A DNA stretch of 64,000 nucleotides, taken from assembly GCF_012650175.1 (NCBI RefSeq), contig NZ_JAAILI010000008.1, forward strand, positions 248,001-312,000, read 5' to 3'. Below are positions 27,465 through 36,236 of this stretch, in pieces; the first letter of the stretch is position 1, and each line of letters opens with the position of its first letter. The position numbers and the translations under genes are program-made. Source of the DNA: Sphingomonas sp. S2M10. Its GTDB lineage: Bacteria; Pseudomonadota; Alphaproteobacteria; Sphingomonadales; Sphingomonadaceae. The notes under the pieces were generated by a model. It did not search any database. It had not been told where the DNA came from and saw nothing but the letters and a program-made list of their open reading frames with translations.

Positions 27465-27570
27465 TAGGAGAGAAGCAGCGCGGCGACGAGCGCAAAGCGC
27501 CACCCGGCAGCCTTCACGACGCCCGCGTGCTGCAAGACATGCCCTGCCCGCCCCGGCGCGGGGCCGCTGT

Positions 27571-28677
27571 TCAGTCCGTCGTGCGGATCACCGCACGGGT
27601 CACGTCGCCCATCAGCCGCATGCGCACCGGGATCGGCTGGCGCGTGCTCGCGATCATCACCGCCACGGCATAGCGATGCCCGTCGGGCCCGGTGAGCAGA
27701 CCGACATCGTTGTAGCCGGTGGCGAGACTGCCCAGTTCCTGGCCGGTGCCGGTCTTGTGCGCCATCTTCCAGCCAGCACGCAGGCCGGACTTGAGCCGCA
27801 GCGGTCCGGTCTTGCTTGCCAGCATGATCCGGAACAGTCGATCGGTGGATCCCTGGCTGAGCAGCTTGCCTTCTGCGAGGCGCGAAAGGCCCAGCGTGAT
27901 GCCGTTCGCGGTCGCGCCGTCATAGGGCGCCGCGAGATAGCGATCGAGCGCCTTGCGCCGGGCAGCCGAATTCATTGCCGCGCGCGCTTGGAGGAAGCCC
28001 CAGCCGCCGGCCCATTCCTTGCGCCAGACAAGCCCAGCGGTGCGCGCCTGCAATTCCCGCTCGCCGGGACCGAAGCCGACGCCGTCCACCCCCTTGTCGG
28101 CGAGCATGCGGCGGATCGCCGCCGGCCCGCCCACCTTCCACAGCAGCACGTCGTTGCAGGTATTGTCGCTGCGGGTCAGCGCACATTCGAGCAACGCGCC
28201 GACCGTGGTGCGATAGCCGTTCGGGCCGACCAGCGGCCGGATCGGCTGGTGGAAGACGGTCAGGTCGGCGCGGGTCACGGTCACCGGCGTGGTGAGCGAC
28301 AAGCGCTGGTGATCGATCGCATCAAACACCGCGATGGCGACCCACAGCTTGCTTACGCTCTGCTGGGGATGCGGACGCTCGCCGTTCCACGCGACCATCC
28401 AGCCGCGCTCGACGTCGCGAACCGAGATCGCCACCTGCCCATCGAACGACGCACCCAGCGCCTGGACGGCATTGAGCAGCGCGGCGGGCGGTTCGTCGGA
28501 TCGCCGCGGCCGGGCGACTGCGGCGGATGCGCGTATCGGCGGCGCGACCAGCGCCGCTCGGGGTGCGGGACGCGGCGGCGGCGCCGCTGCGGTCGGCGGA
28601 ACGGGCACACAGGCGGCGAGCAACGCGCCCGGCGCGATCAGCGCGCCGAAGCGGACGGCAATATCGATAAGCGGCAA
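27571..28677 (-). CDS. Lipoprotein class A beta-lactamase-like serine hydrolase
   Basis: 368 residues if translation begins at the TTG at 28677, seven bases after AAGGAGGGG; no ATG or GTG is better placed. The N-terminus then forms a lipoprotein signal with lipobox LLAAC (Cys23), followed by a Pro/Ala-rich linker (24-65) suggesting tethering to a membrane. The class A motifs follow: SVSK (Ser107, Lys110), SDN (170-172), an omega-loop ERELQ at 206-210 (Glu at the position of Glu166, Gln where Asn170 is usual), and KTG (308-310). It probably hydrolyses beta-lactams in the periplasm, but the Gln substitution and a longer stretch after the omega loop make it atypical. A penicillin-binding or other hydrolase role is the alternative. 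Confidence 0.82.
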   Translation of the reverse strand: MPLIDIAVRFGALIAPGALLAACVPVPPTAAAPPPRPAPRAALVAPPIRASAAVARPRRSDEPPAALLNAVQALGASFDGQVAISVRDVERGWMVAWNGERPHPQQSVSKLWVAIAVFDAIDHQRLSLTTPVTVTRADLTVFHQPIRPLVGPNGYRTTVGALLECALTRSDNTCNDVLLWKVGGPAAIRRMLADKGVDGVGFGPGERELQARTAGLVWRKEWAGGWGFLQARAAMNSAARRKALDRYLAAPYDGATANGITLGLSRLAEGKLLSQGSTDRLFRIMLASKTGPLRLKSGLRAGWKMAHKTGTGQELGSLATGYNDVGLLTGPDGHRYAVAVMIASTRQPIPVRMRLMGDVTRAVIRTTD

Positions 28678-28897
28678 CAAACCCCTCCTTTGCCCATCCA
28701 CGTACAGGTCGGGATGCCGAAATGCAGTCGTAAAGCGGCACGGCTCGTCGCTGGCAAGTCGCCGTTCGTCGTCTGCGCGGCATGCGCGCACCGGATACAC
28801 GCCCGTTCGGCCGGCCATGTTGCACGCGGCCGATGCTCCCTGCCGAGCCGTTGCGCGCGGTTGCCTGGGCCGGCAATACCGCGCTAGGTCACACGCC

Positions 28898-29935
28898 ATG
28901 GCGCGACGCACTCCTCGTGGACCTCTGGGAGACCCGCCGATCCTGCGCCACCGGGGGCGGACGCCTGCCTGGATCTCGCTCGGATGGCGAATGGCGCTGG
29001 CGCTGGCGCTGATCGGTATCGCGCTTGCCGGCCACTGGGTGGATCGCGACGGGCTGCGCGACAACACCGATGGCCGGGTCAGCTTTGTCGACGTGGTGTA
29101 TTTCACCATGATCACCGTGACGACGGTCGGCTATGGCGACATCGTGCCGGTGACGGACCGTGCGCGCATGTTCGACACCTTCGTCGTGACGCCGGTGCGG
29201 CTGTTCGTCTGGCTGATTTTCCTCGGCACGGCCTATGACTTCGTGCTGCGGCGCGTGTGGGAGAAGTGGCGAATGCGAAGCCTGCAACAGAATCTCGACG
29301 GGCACGTCATCGTCGCCGGCCACGGGACGAGCGGCACCGAGGCGGTGGTCGAACTCCTGCGTCGCGGCAAGTCGCACGACGCGATCGTGGTGATCGATCC
29401 CCATGCCGATGCGGTAGCGCGCGCCGAAGCCGAAGGGGTGATGGTGGTGGAAGGCGATGCCAGCCGCAACGCCACGCTGGAGGCCGTGAAGGTAGCCAAG
29501 GCAAGCGCGATGATCGTGGCCGCGGGTCGCGACGATACGTCGATCCTGATCGTGCTGACCGCCCGGCGCCTGGCGCCCGCGCTTCCGATCAGCGTCGTCA
29601 TACGATCGGAAGACAATGAGGCCCTCGCCGTTCAGGCCGGCGCCACCACGGTGATCAATCCCGCAAGCTTTGCCGGCCTGTTGCTGGCAGGATCAACGAC
29701 CGGGCCGCACCTTGCGGAATATATGATGGACCTGGCCGGGCTCCACGGCGCGGTGTCGCTGCGCGAGCGCGACATTGCCCCCGGCGAGGTCGGCAGTCCG
29801 CTATCCGCCATCACGACCGGTGTAGGGCTGCGCCTCTACCGGGGCGGGCTGCGCTACGGCTTCTGGCAGCCCGAGGCGCAATCGCTTCAGCCCGGCGACA
29901 AGATCATCGAAGTGGTGCCCTCGGACGGAGGCTAG
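28898..29935 (+). CDS. Potassium channel with RCK (TrkA-N) domain
   Basis: 345 residues. Two helices (about 28-45 and 88-112) flank a pore loop with the selectivity filter TVTTVGYGD, making a two-helix K+ channel subunit. An RCK NAD-binding domain follows (HVIVAGHGTSGTEAV at its Rossmann start, with ID and GDAS motifs), then a TrkA-C-like C-terminal region ending in PGDKIIEVVP. Family members are tetrameric ligand-gated K+ channels. The start is the ATG at 28898, after a 220-bp gap from the divergent beta-lactamase-like gene. The stop overlaps, on the opposite strand, the stop of the metallo-hydrolase gene (29932-29935). Confidence 0.9.
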   Translation: MARRTPRGPLGDPPILRHRGRTPAWISLGWRMALALALIGIALAGHWVDRDGLRDNTDGRVSFVDVVYFTMITVTTVGYGDIVPVTDRARMFDTFVVTPVRLFVWLIFLGTAYDFVLRRVWEKWRMRSLQQNLDGHVIVAGHGTSGTEAVVELLRRGKSHDAIVVIDPHADAVARAEAEGVMVVEGDASRNATLEAVKVAKASAMIVAAGRDDTSILIVLTARRLAPALPISVVIRSEDNEALAVQAGATTVINPASFAGLLLAGSTTGPHLAEYMMDLAGLHGAVSLRERDIAPGEVGSPLSAITTGVGLRLYRGGLRYGFWQPEAQSLQPGDKIIEVVPSDGG

Positions 29936-30816
29936 CCCGCCACCCCGCTTTGCCTCACCATCTTCACCGGGATCCGCAGATAGGTCACGCCGTTCGCCTC
30001 GGCCTCGGGGAAATGCCCGGCGCGGATGTTGACCTGGATCGAGGGCAGCAGCAGCTTCGGCACCGACAAGCCGGCGTCGCGCTGCTCGCGCATCGCCACG
30101 AACGCGTCTTCGGGCACGCCGTCATGGACATGCACGCTTGATCGGCGCTGCTCGCCCACCGTCGTTTCCCAGCGATAGTCCTCGCGCCCCGGCGCCTTGT
30201 AATCGTGGCACAAGAACAGCCGCGTCGCCTCGGGCAGTGCCAGAAGGCGACGGATCGAGCGATACAGTGTGCGTGCGTCGCCACCGGGAAAGTCGGCGCG
30301 CGCGGTGCCGTAGTCGGGCATGAACAGCGTGTCGCCGACGAACGCAGCATCGCCGATCCGATAGGCGACATCGGCCGGCGTGTGCCCGGGGACATGGAGC
30401 ACCTCCACCGCAAGCGTGCCGATCGCGAAGCGGTCGCCATCCTCGAACAGCCGGTCGAAATCCGATCCGTCGGTTTTCAGATCGTCCATCGCGAACACCG
30501 GCCGGAAGATCTTCTGCACGTCGCGAATATGGGCACCGATGCCGACCCAGGCTCCGGTGCACGCCTTGACGAACGGCGCGGCCGACAGGTGATCGGCATG
30601 GGCATGCGTTTCCAGCACCATCTCGATCCGCCAGCCGTGATCGCGCGCGAACGCGAGAATCGCCTCCGCCGATCGCGTGTCGGCGACGCCGCTCGCCAGA
30701 TCGAAGTCCAGCACCGGATCGATCACCGCGGCGGTGCGCGTCGCCGGGTCCCCGACGAGATAGCTGATCGTGTTGGTGGGCGCATCGAAGAACGCCTCGA
30801 TCAGGGGCTGGGCCAT
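29932..30816 (-). CDS. blh: MBL-fold persulfide dioxygenase-like hydrolase of the BigR regulon (Blh)
   Basis: 294 residues from the ATG at 30816, which has GGAG six bases before it; an ATG four codons earlier is too close to its own purine run. The metallo-beta-lactamase metal motif HAHADH (71-76), a later His in VPGHTPADV, and the GDTLFMPDYGTARADFPGG segment match ETHE1/Blh proteins. These oxidise glutathione persulfide to sulfite with mononuclear iron, helping detoxify hydrogen sulfide. It diverges from a BigR-type repressor gene across a 71-bp region with an AT-rich operator-like sequence. That is the known arrangement of sulfide-response modules. Catalysis is inferred from family and neighbours. 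Confidence 0.88.
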   Translation of the reverse strand: MAQPLIEAFFDAPTNTISYLVGDPATRTAAVIDPVLDFDLASGVADTRSAEAILAFARDHGWRIEMVLETHAHADHLSAAPFVKACTGAWVGIGAHIRDVQKIFRPVFAMDDLKTDGSDFDRLFEDGDRFAIGTLAVEVLHVPGHTPADVAYRIGDAAFVGDTLFMPDYGTARADFPGGDARTLYRSIRRLLALPEATRLFLCHDYKAPGREDYRWETTVGEQRRSSVHVHDGVPEDAFVAMREQRDAGLSVPKLLLPSIQVNIRAGHFPEAEANGVTYLRIPVKMVRQSGVAG

Positions 30817-30839
30817 GTCTTTCTCCATTCTCCCTTGTT

Positions 30840-30863
30840 AATATATTAGATGTTGCTATATAA
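30840..30863. promoter_or_regulatory. AT-rich imperfect inverted repeat, candidate BigR operator
   Basis: AATATATTAGATGTTGCTATATAA contains two TATAT half-sites in inverted orientation with matching flanks (TATATTAGA against TATATAGCA when read from each side). It is a sharp AT-rich island in GC-rich DNA, lying between the divergent blh and bigR genes and probably overlapping both promoters. BigR/SqrR-type repressors bind AT-rich inverted repeats in this position. Binding itself is inferred. Confidence 0.6.
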
Positions 30864-30887
30864 GCAAGCTCTAATGGAGCAGGGAAG

Positions 30888-31202
30888 ATGCTGAAGCCGC
30901 CGATGGATCTGGCGACGTTCGAGACAAAGGCCGGCCAGGTCGCCGATACGCTGAAGGCGATCGGCAATGCCCGGCGTCTGATGCTGCTGTGCAAGCTGGT
31001 CGAGCATGGCGCGCTGACGGTCGGCGATCTCGCCCGCGAGGTCGGGCTCTCCCAATCCGCCTGTTCGCAGCACCTCGCCAAGATGCGCGACGAAGGCCTG
31101 GTCACCTATCGCCGCGAGCGCCAGACGCTTTGGTATGCCATCGCCGACGCGCGCATCGAAACGCTGCTCGCCACCCTCTACCAGCTCTACTGCAAGGATT
31201 GA
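30888..31202 (+). CDS. bigR: ArsR-family sulfide/persulfide-responsive repressor (BigR/SqrR-like)
   Basis: 104 residues with a winged helix-turn-helix (recognition region GLSQSACSQHLAKMRDEGLV, about 53-72). Cys35 (in LMLLCKL) and Cys102 (in QLYCKD near the end) are 67 residues apart, almost the same separation as the two sensing cysteines of BigR and SqrR, which form a polysulfide link and release DNA. A third Cys59 lies in the recognition helix. The metal-site motif ELCVCD of classical ArsR is absent. It diverges from blh and leads an operon with rhodanese and TauE genes; the gap to the rhodanese is four bases. Expected role: repression of the module until sulfide or persulfide accumulates. 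Confidence 0.88.
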   Translation: MLKPPMDLATFETKAGQVADTLKAIGNARRLMLLCKLVEHGALTVGDLAREVGLSQSACSQHLAKMRDEGLVTYRRERQTLWYAIADARIETLLATLYQLYCKD

Positions 31203-31206
31203 CGCG

Positions 31207-31725
31207 ATGACGCTTGTTGCCCTTTCCCCGGATGATACGCGCGCCGCGCTCGACGCCGGCGCGCGGCTGGTCGACATTCGCGGGGCCGACGAACATGCCC
31301 GCGCATGCATTCCCGGCGCGCTGCACCTGCCGATCGAACGGATCGGCGAACTCACGCGCGACGGGCGTCCGGTGATCTTTCACTGCCGCACCGGCATGCG
31401 CACCGCCGCCCATGCGGCCCGGCTCCGCGCGGCGGCGGGAGAAGCCCCCGCTTATGTTCTGGCCGGCGGCATCGATGCTTGGCGGACGGCAGGGCATCCC
31501 GTCCTGGCCGATCGATCGCAGCCGCTCGAAATCATGCGGCAAGTACAGATCACCGCCGGAACGCTGGTGCTGATCGGGGTGTTGCTCGGCCTGTTCGTGG
31601 CTCCCGGCTTTTTCGGCCTGTCGGCGTTCGTCGGCGCAGGACTGATGGTTGCCGGGGCGACGGGATGGTGCGGCATGGCCAACCTGCTGCGGATCATGCC
31701 GTGGAACCGGCGCGCCGGCGCTTGA
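31207..31725 (+). CDS. Rhodanese with C-terminal DUF2892 membrane segment (YgaP-like)
   Basis: 172 residues. The rhodanese domain (about 4-100) has the catalytic loop CRTGMR with Cys60 as sulfur acceptor. After LEIMRQVQ come two hydrophobic helices (about 113-132 and 136-155) with WCGMANLL between them and the end, matching DUF2892 as in E. coli YgaP, so the enzyme is anchored to the inner membrane facing the cytoplasm. It should transfer sulfane sulfur from persulfides to thiols such as glutathione, feeding the dioxygenase encoded divergently. The gene sits between bigR and the sulfite exporter gene with single-digit gaps, making an operon. Confidence 0.9.
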   Translation: MTLVALSPDDTRAALDAGARLVDIRGADEHARACIPGALHLPIERIGELTRDGRPVIFHCRTGMRTAAHAARLRAAAGEAPAYVLAGGIDAWRTAGHPVLADRSQPLEIMRQVQITAGTLVLIGVLLGLFVAPGFFGLSAFVGAGLMVAGATGWCGMANLLRIMPWNRRAGA

Positions 31726-31732
31726 GGCGGGC

Positions 31733-32512
31733 ATGGAGGCCGCCGCGCTCGTCGCCACGCTCGCCTCGGGCGCGGTCATCGGTATGGTCCTCGGTCTCGT
31801 CGGCGGGGGCGGGTCCATCTTGGCGGTGCCGCTGCTGATCTATGTCGTCGGCATCGGATCGCCGCATGCAGCGATCGGCACCGCGGCAGTCGCCGTGACG
31901 GTCAACGCGCTTGCGAGCCTTGCCGGCCATGCGCGGGCCGGGCGGGTGAAGTGGCGATGTGCAAGCGTCTTCGCGGTGGCGGGCATGACCGGGGCGGCGC
32001 TCGGCGCGGAACTCGGCAAGGCGTTCGACGGCAAGCGACTGCTTGTCCTGTTCGGGTTGCTGATGATCGCCGTCGGCCTGTCGATGCTGCGGAAGCGGCG
32101 CGTGGTTGAAGCACCCGACGTGCGCCTGACCCGCAGCAGCGCCGCTGCGCTGCTGCCGCGGCTGGTGCCGGTAGGGTTCGGCGTCGGTCTGGCCGCCGGT
32201 TTTTTCGGCATCGGTGGCGGATTCCTGATCGTGCCCGGGCTGATCCTGGCGACGGCGATGCCGCTCCCCGTCGCCATCGGCACCTCGCTGGTCGTCGTGA
32301 CTGCGCTGGGCCTCACAACGGCAACGTCCTATGCCATGTCCGGGCTCGTCGATTGGGGCGTAACGGCACTGCTGGTCCTCGGCGGGATCGGCGGAGCGCT
32401 GGCCGGCATCGCGCTGGGCAAGCGGCTCGGTGGCCGCAAGGGTCTGCTCGAACGCAGCTTCGCCGTTCTGGTGATCGCCGTGGGCGGCTATGTCGTCGCG
32501 TCGGCAGCATGA
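31733..32512 (+). CDS. TauE/SafE family exporter, probable sulfite or sulfur-anion export
   Basis: 259 residues, about eight hydrophobic segments in two repeats. Each repeat has a glycine-rich family motif: GMVLGLVGGGGSILAVPLL near the N-terminus and GLAAGFFGIGGGFLIVPGL in the second half. TauE/SafE proteins move sulfite, sulfoacetate or related anions out of the cell. Directly downstream of the rhodanese (7 nt) in the BigR operon, it is well placed to export the sulfite formed by persulfide oxidation. Direction and substrate are inferred from context. No hairpin directly follows; the next gene is convergent. Confidence 0.9.
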   Translation: MEAAALVATLASGAVIGMVLGLVGGGGSILAVPLLIYVVGIGSPHAAIGTAAVAVTVNALASLAGHARAGRVKWRCASVFAVAGMTGAALGAELGKAFDGKRLLVLFGLLMIAVGLSMLRKRRVVEAPDVRLTRSSAAALLPRLVPVGFGVGLAAGFFGIGGGFLIVPGLILATAMPLPVAIGTSLVVVTALGLTTATSYAMSGLVDWGVTALLVLGGIGGALAGIALGKRLGGRKGLLERSFAVLVIAVGGYVVASAA

Positions 32513-32748
32513 TCGGGCACCGGCCCTGGGCGTGCAGAAAGCAGCATGCGTGCGCGGCTCGGCCGCACGCGATGGTGACCAGCGCACATCCTTCGCGGAC
32601 CGCCCCGGATCGGCAGTTCTTGTTGCTGTCGGCAGGCCTGTGACGCCGCCGCCGCGCGATGCCCATCGCGTGCATCGGGGCCGGTGCGCAGCGCCACTGG
32701 CCCCTCGGCAGCGTCCCAGCTTCGTGCGCCCGTCGTCGCTTGAGCGGA

Positions 32749-32768
32749 CGGGCCGATCGATCGGCCCG
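32749..32768. terminator. Perfect 20-nt palindrome between convergent genes
   Basis: CGGGCCGATCGATCGGCCCG is fully self-complementary and lies nine bases downstream of the stop of the minus-strand TonB receptor. It could act as a terminator stem with a small loop in either direction, though there is no T-run; a protein-binding site is also possible. Confidence 0.45.
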
Positions 32769-32776
32769 CCCGGGTG

Positions 32777-35641
32777 TCAGCGGAAGCTGTAGCGCGCGCC
32801 GATGGCGAAGGTTCTGGGGATCAGCACCGTGCCCAGGTTGAAGCGGTCCTGGTCGCCCACCGCACCGAAGCGATAATATTCCTGCTGCTTGGTACGCGTC
32901 AGGTTCACCGCGTCGAACGTGACTCCCAGCCGATCGGTGATGCGCGCGGTCAGCTGCAAATCAAGGCTTGCCTCCGCCCGGCGCCATACCCCCAGCGGAT
33001 TGGCGAACAGCCGCGCCTCGTTACGCACCTGCCATGCGTTGCGATACACATAGGAGAGGCGTGCGCCGATCGGGCCTTTGTCATATGCCAGCGTTGCGTT
33101 GTACGAGAGGTCGGACACACCGAAGAAGCCCGACTGCTGCTCTCCCGTTTGCACACCGGAATTGTTCTAGATCGGCACGTTCTGGCTCGAGTCCAGGACG
33201 GTGAGGCTGCCCTGGAAGCCCAGGCCGTCCAGCACCGACGGGAGGTAGCTCGGGAAGTAGGTCAGCCCCACCTCGACCCCCTTCAGAACGCCGTCCGAAG
33301 CGTTTGCGGGCCGGCTGATGACGAAATTGTTGGTCGCACCGGCAACGATCCCGTTGTTCGGAATGATTTCCAGCTGGCTGACCGGCACGACCAGCCCTTC
33401 GATGTCGCGGCGGAAGCCGGTGACGGTGATCGCGCTGTTGCGACCAAAATACCATTCCAGCGCGACGTCATAATTTCTGGACGTAGTCGGCTGGAGCGTG
33501 GCGGTGCCGGCCGATCCGCTGCCATAGCCCACATTGGTAAGGTCACCGGTCAGCGAAAAATTGGGGTTGATGTCGCCAAAGGCGGGTCGGCGCAGCGTCT
33601 CGCCATAATTGAAGCGGGCGCGCAGATTGGGCGTGATTTCGTATCGCGCGGTGAAGCTCGGCAGGAAGCGGTCCGAACCTGGGGACGCCCTCGAGACGGC
33701 GCCGTTGTTGAAGCGGTCGACAAAGACTGCCTCGGTGTCCACCGCAACATAGCGCACGCCGGCCTGGAGATTGAGCGCCCGCCCGAAGATTGTCAGCTGC
33801 CCATCCGCCTGCACATATGCGGCCGTCGTCTTCTCGTCGATGTCGAACACGCGTGTCAGCGTAAGCTGGTCCGACGTCCTGAGGCCGTAGAGCGCGCGAA
33901 TCTCGTCGGCATGCTCATAGTTGTAATAGCCATTGGCATTCACCCAGGTGCTCGGCACGTCGCCGCGCCCTTCGAAAAAGCCGGAATTGGTGAAGGTGGC
34001 GCCCGCCGGCAGACTGGACAGCGGGCGCCCCAGGGGGGCGGCATCGCCAGTCCGCACGTCGCTCGACGCACGTCGGGTGTCGAAGCGGAAACCTGCCTTT
34101 ATCCGCCGCAGGAAGCCGGTCTCCCAACCATAATGGCCGTCGAGCATCGCTGTGAAGGCACTGCCCCTGTCGCGATTCTCATTGTCGTACAGCTGGCCGA
34201 CATTCCACACGGCCGGATCGGTGAGCAGCGCGTCGTTGCTGAAATGGTAGGCGGGAATGCCACCGCCAGCATTGAAGTCCATGGTGATCTGGTCGGCGAC
34301 ACGATCGGTGCGCATCGCGAAGAAGGCCGTCTTGTATCTGCTCGTCTGGTAGGCGGCATCGGCGACGATCCCGCCGCTGCCGCCAAGATCCCATTTGCCG
34401 TTCAGAGCATAGACGAAGCTGTCGGTCTGACTGCGGGTATAGTCGCCGCTGTTGAAGCCATAGACGCTGTTCGCGACGCGCGACTTCACGATGTTGGTGC
34501 CGTCGTACAGGGTCGGCGCCTGGGGATTTGCCCAGAAATCGACGAAGCTGAACTGCAGGCTGTTATAGGTTTCGCCGCGGAACCCGGAATAGAAGATTTC
34601 GGCGGTGTAGACCGAACTGCTGTTGGGCGCCCATTGGAAGGACGCGTTCGCGGAAGGCCGCTCGCGCTTGCCGTAGAGATCCGAGCTGAATACCGCGTCG
34701 CGCGACAGCCAATAGGGGGTGGCGACCCCGTTGACGTCGATCGTCGCCCCGGGCGCGGTCGAGAGGCCGGTCTCCGTGCCCACCTGCCAGTTGCCCAATG
34801 CGGGCGTATTGATGAACCGCCCCGTGATAGGGTCGGTCGGCGCCGGGAAGATTCGCTGGAAACCCGTCAGTCCCGAACCCGCGGGCGGATTGAGCGTCGC
34901 GAATGGAACGAAGGCACCTGCCGTTGTCGACATCGTCCGGAATTTCGAGCGCGTGTAGCTGCCGTTCACGAGCAGGCCCATCTCGCCGATGCCGGTCTGC
35001 CACCGATCGCTGATCAGCAGCGCGACGTTGGGATTGATCGTGTCTGCTTCCTGATCATAGATCCCGCGGGCCAGCCCCGAAAGCGCGAGGCCCTCGAAGT
35101 CGAACGGGCGGCGCGTGACGACGTCCACCTGCCCGGCCAGTCCGGTCTCGATCTGGTCGGCGGCGCGCGTCTTGTAGACATCGACCCGCTTGATCAGGTT
35201 CGCCGACACATCCTGCAGCGAAAAGGTCTGTCCGGCCGCCGTGAAAATGTTGCGCCCGTTAAGTGTCGTCAGAGCATCCGGCAGGCCGCGGATCTGGATA
35301 CCGGCGGCCTCCCCCTGCCCCCGGTCGGTGACTTGGATACCGGTCACGCGCTGCAATGCCTCGACTACGTTATTGTCAGGCAACTTGCCGACGTCCTCGG
35401 CAACGACGGAGTCGATGATCTGGACCGACTCACGCCGACGATTGATCGCGCCGACAATCGAAGCGCGAACCCCCGTGACGACGATTTCGTCGTTCGTCTG
35501 ATCCTGCGCTGCGTCGTCCACACCGCCAGTGTGCTGCGCTGCGCGTGCGGATGCGGTGAAATCCGACTGCGCCTGCGCATCGACGCCAGCCACCAGCGAC
35601 GCCACGGAGGCGGAAACGAGGAAAAGAAATTTCGATACCAT
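32777..35641 (-). pseudogene. TonB-dependent receptor interrupted by an in-frame amber codon
   Basis: Reading from the ATG at 35641 (GGGGAGG upstream) gives a signal peptide (MVSKFLFLVSASVASLVAG...AQA) and a plug domain (EIVVTGVRASIVGAINRRR, GIQIRGLPDALTTLNGR) typical of the Xanthomonas/Caulobacter TonB receptor class. A long beta-barrel follows until a TAG at 33167-33169, after residue 824. The same frame continues without another stop for 130 codons to 32777 and supplies the missing last strands, ending in the expected aromatic C-terminus (IGARYSFR). So one nonsense mutation (or a read-through site) removes the final strands and would likely abolish outer-membrane assembly. Substrate unknown; a galactan uptake role is possible because a second receptor and a galactanase gene lie upstream on the other strand. 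Confidence 0.85.
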
Positions 35642-36236
35642 CGGTATCCTCCCCATCGACAGAAAATGCGTTCGAGATGCTCTAGCGACATCTATTACTC
35701 AGACTTATCGGAGTTGGTGCGCTCTGCAAGCCGCTTGTGGGCGGTGGGATAGCCGGGAGGTGGATTCTCCGGCCAGTGTGGCGTCGGGAACACAAATTTC
35801 CACATTCTGGGTGAAAGCGCGTTTTTATGGGAAAAATCACTCCCGGCTGTCGCGTTTTCGATCTTACTAATCTGAGTAAAGCTATCCGGATTTTGCGGGA
35901 TGTCCGGCAGAAACCGTAACCTTGCGCAAGGACGCTGCCCGGCTGGTCGGCTGGTCGAGGCAAACGCGTATTTCCGATTGTAGGAGTGAATCGCTACTTC
36001 AAGAGCAGGATCGGGATCGCCAACGAGGACGGGCGAGTAGGATGAAAAGGATTGGCATCGCGGTTGGCGAGTAGGCACATCAACATGTCGAGCCACGCTG
36101 CCGACCGCCCGTAGCGATCGTGGCAAAATTAGCACGCTCCGAAAAATTGGCCGTGCGCCCGGCCTCGTGCCTCTTCCCGAAAGCTTATTTATACGATTAT
36201 TAGGGCCGATAACACCGGGTAAGAGAGAGGACCCCC
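35642..36236. other. 595-bp regulatory gap between two divergent TonB receptor genes
   Basis: Less GC-rich than its surroundings, with no credible gene; short open frames here lack signals. Two copies of the 9-mer TCTGAGTAA occur in opposite orientation: as TTACTCAGA at 35695-35703, 54-62 nt before the interrupted receptor, and directly at 35871-35879. Near the other receptor an AT-rich stretch (about 36185-36202, TTATTTATACGATTATTA) is the likely promoter core. Both receptors may share control from this region. Confidence 0.5.

Noticed and set aside
35695..36135. 146-codon minus-strand frame in the gap between the TonB receptors
   Set aside because: No ribosome binding site, no motif, biased random composition; the gap is better explained as promoter DNA.
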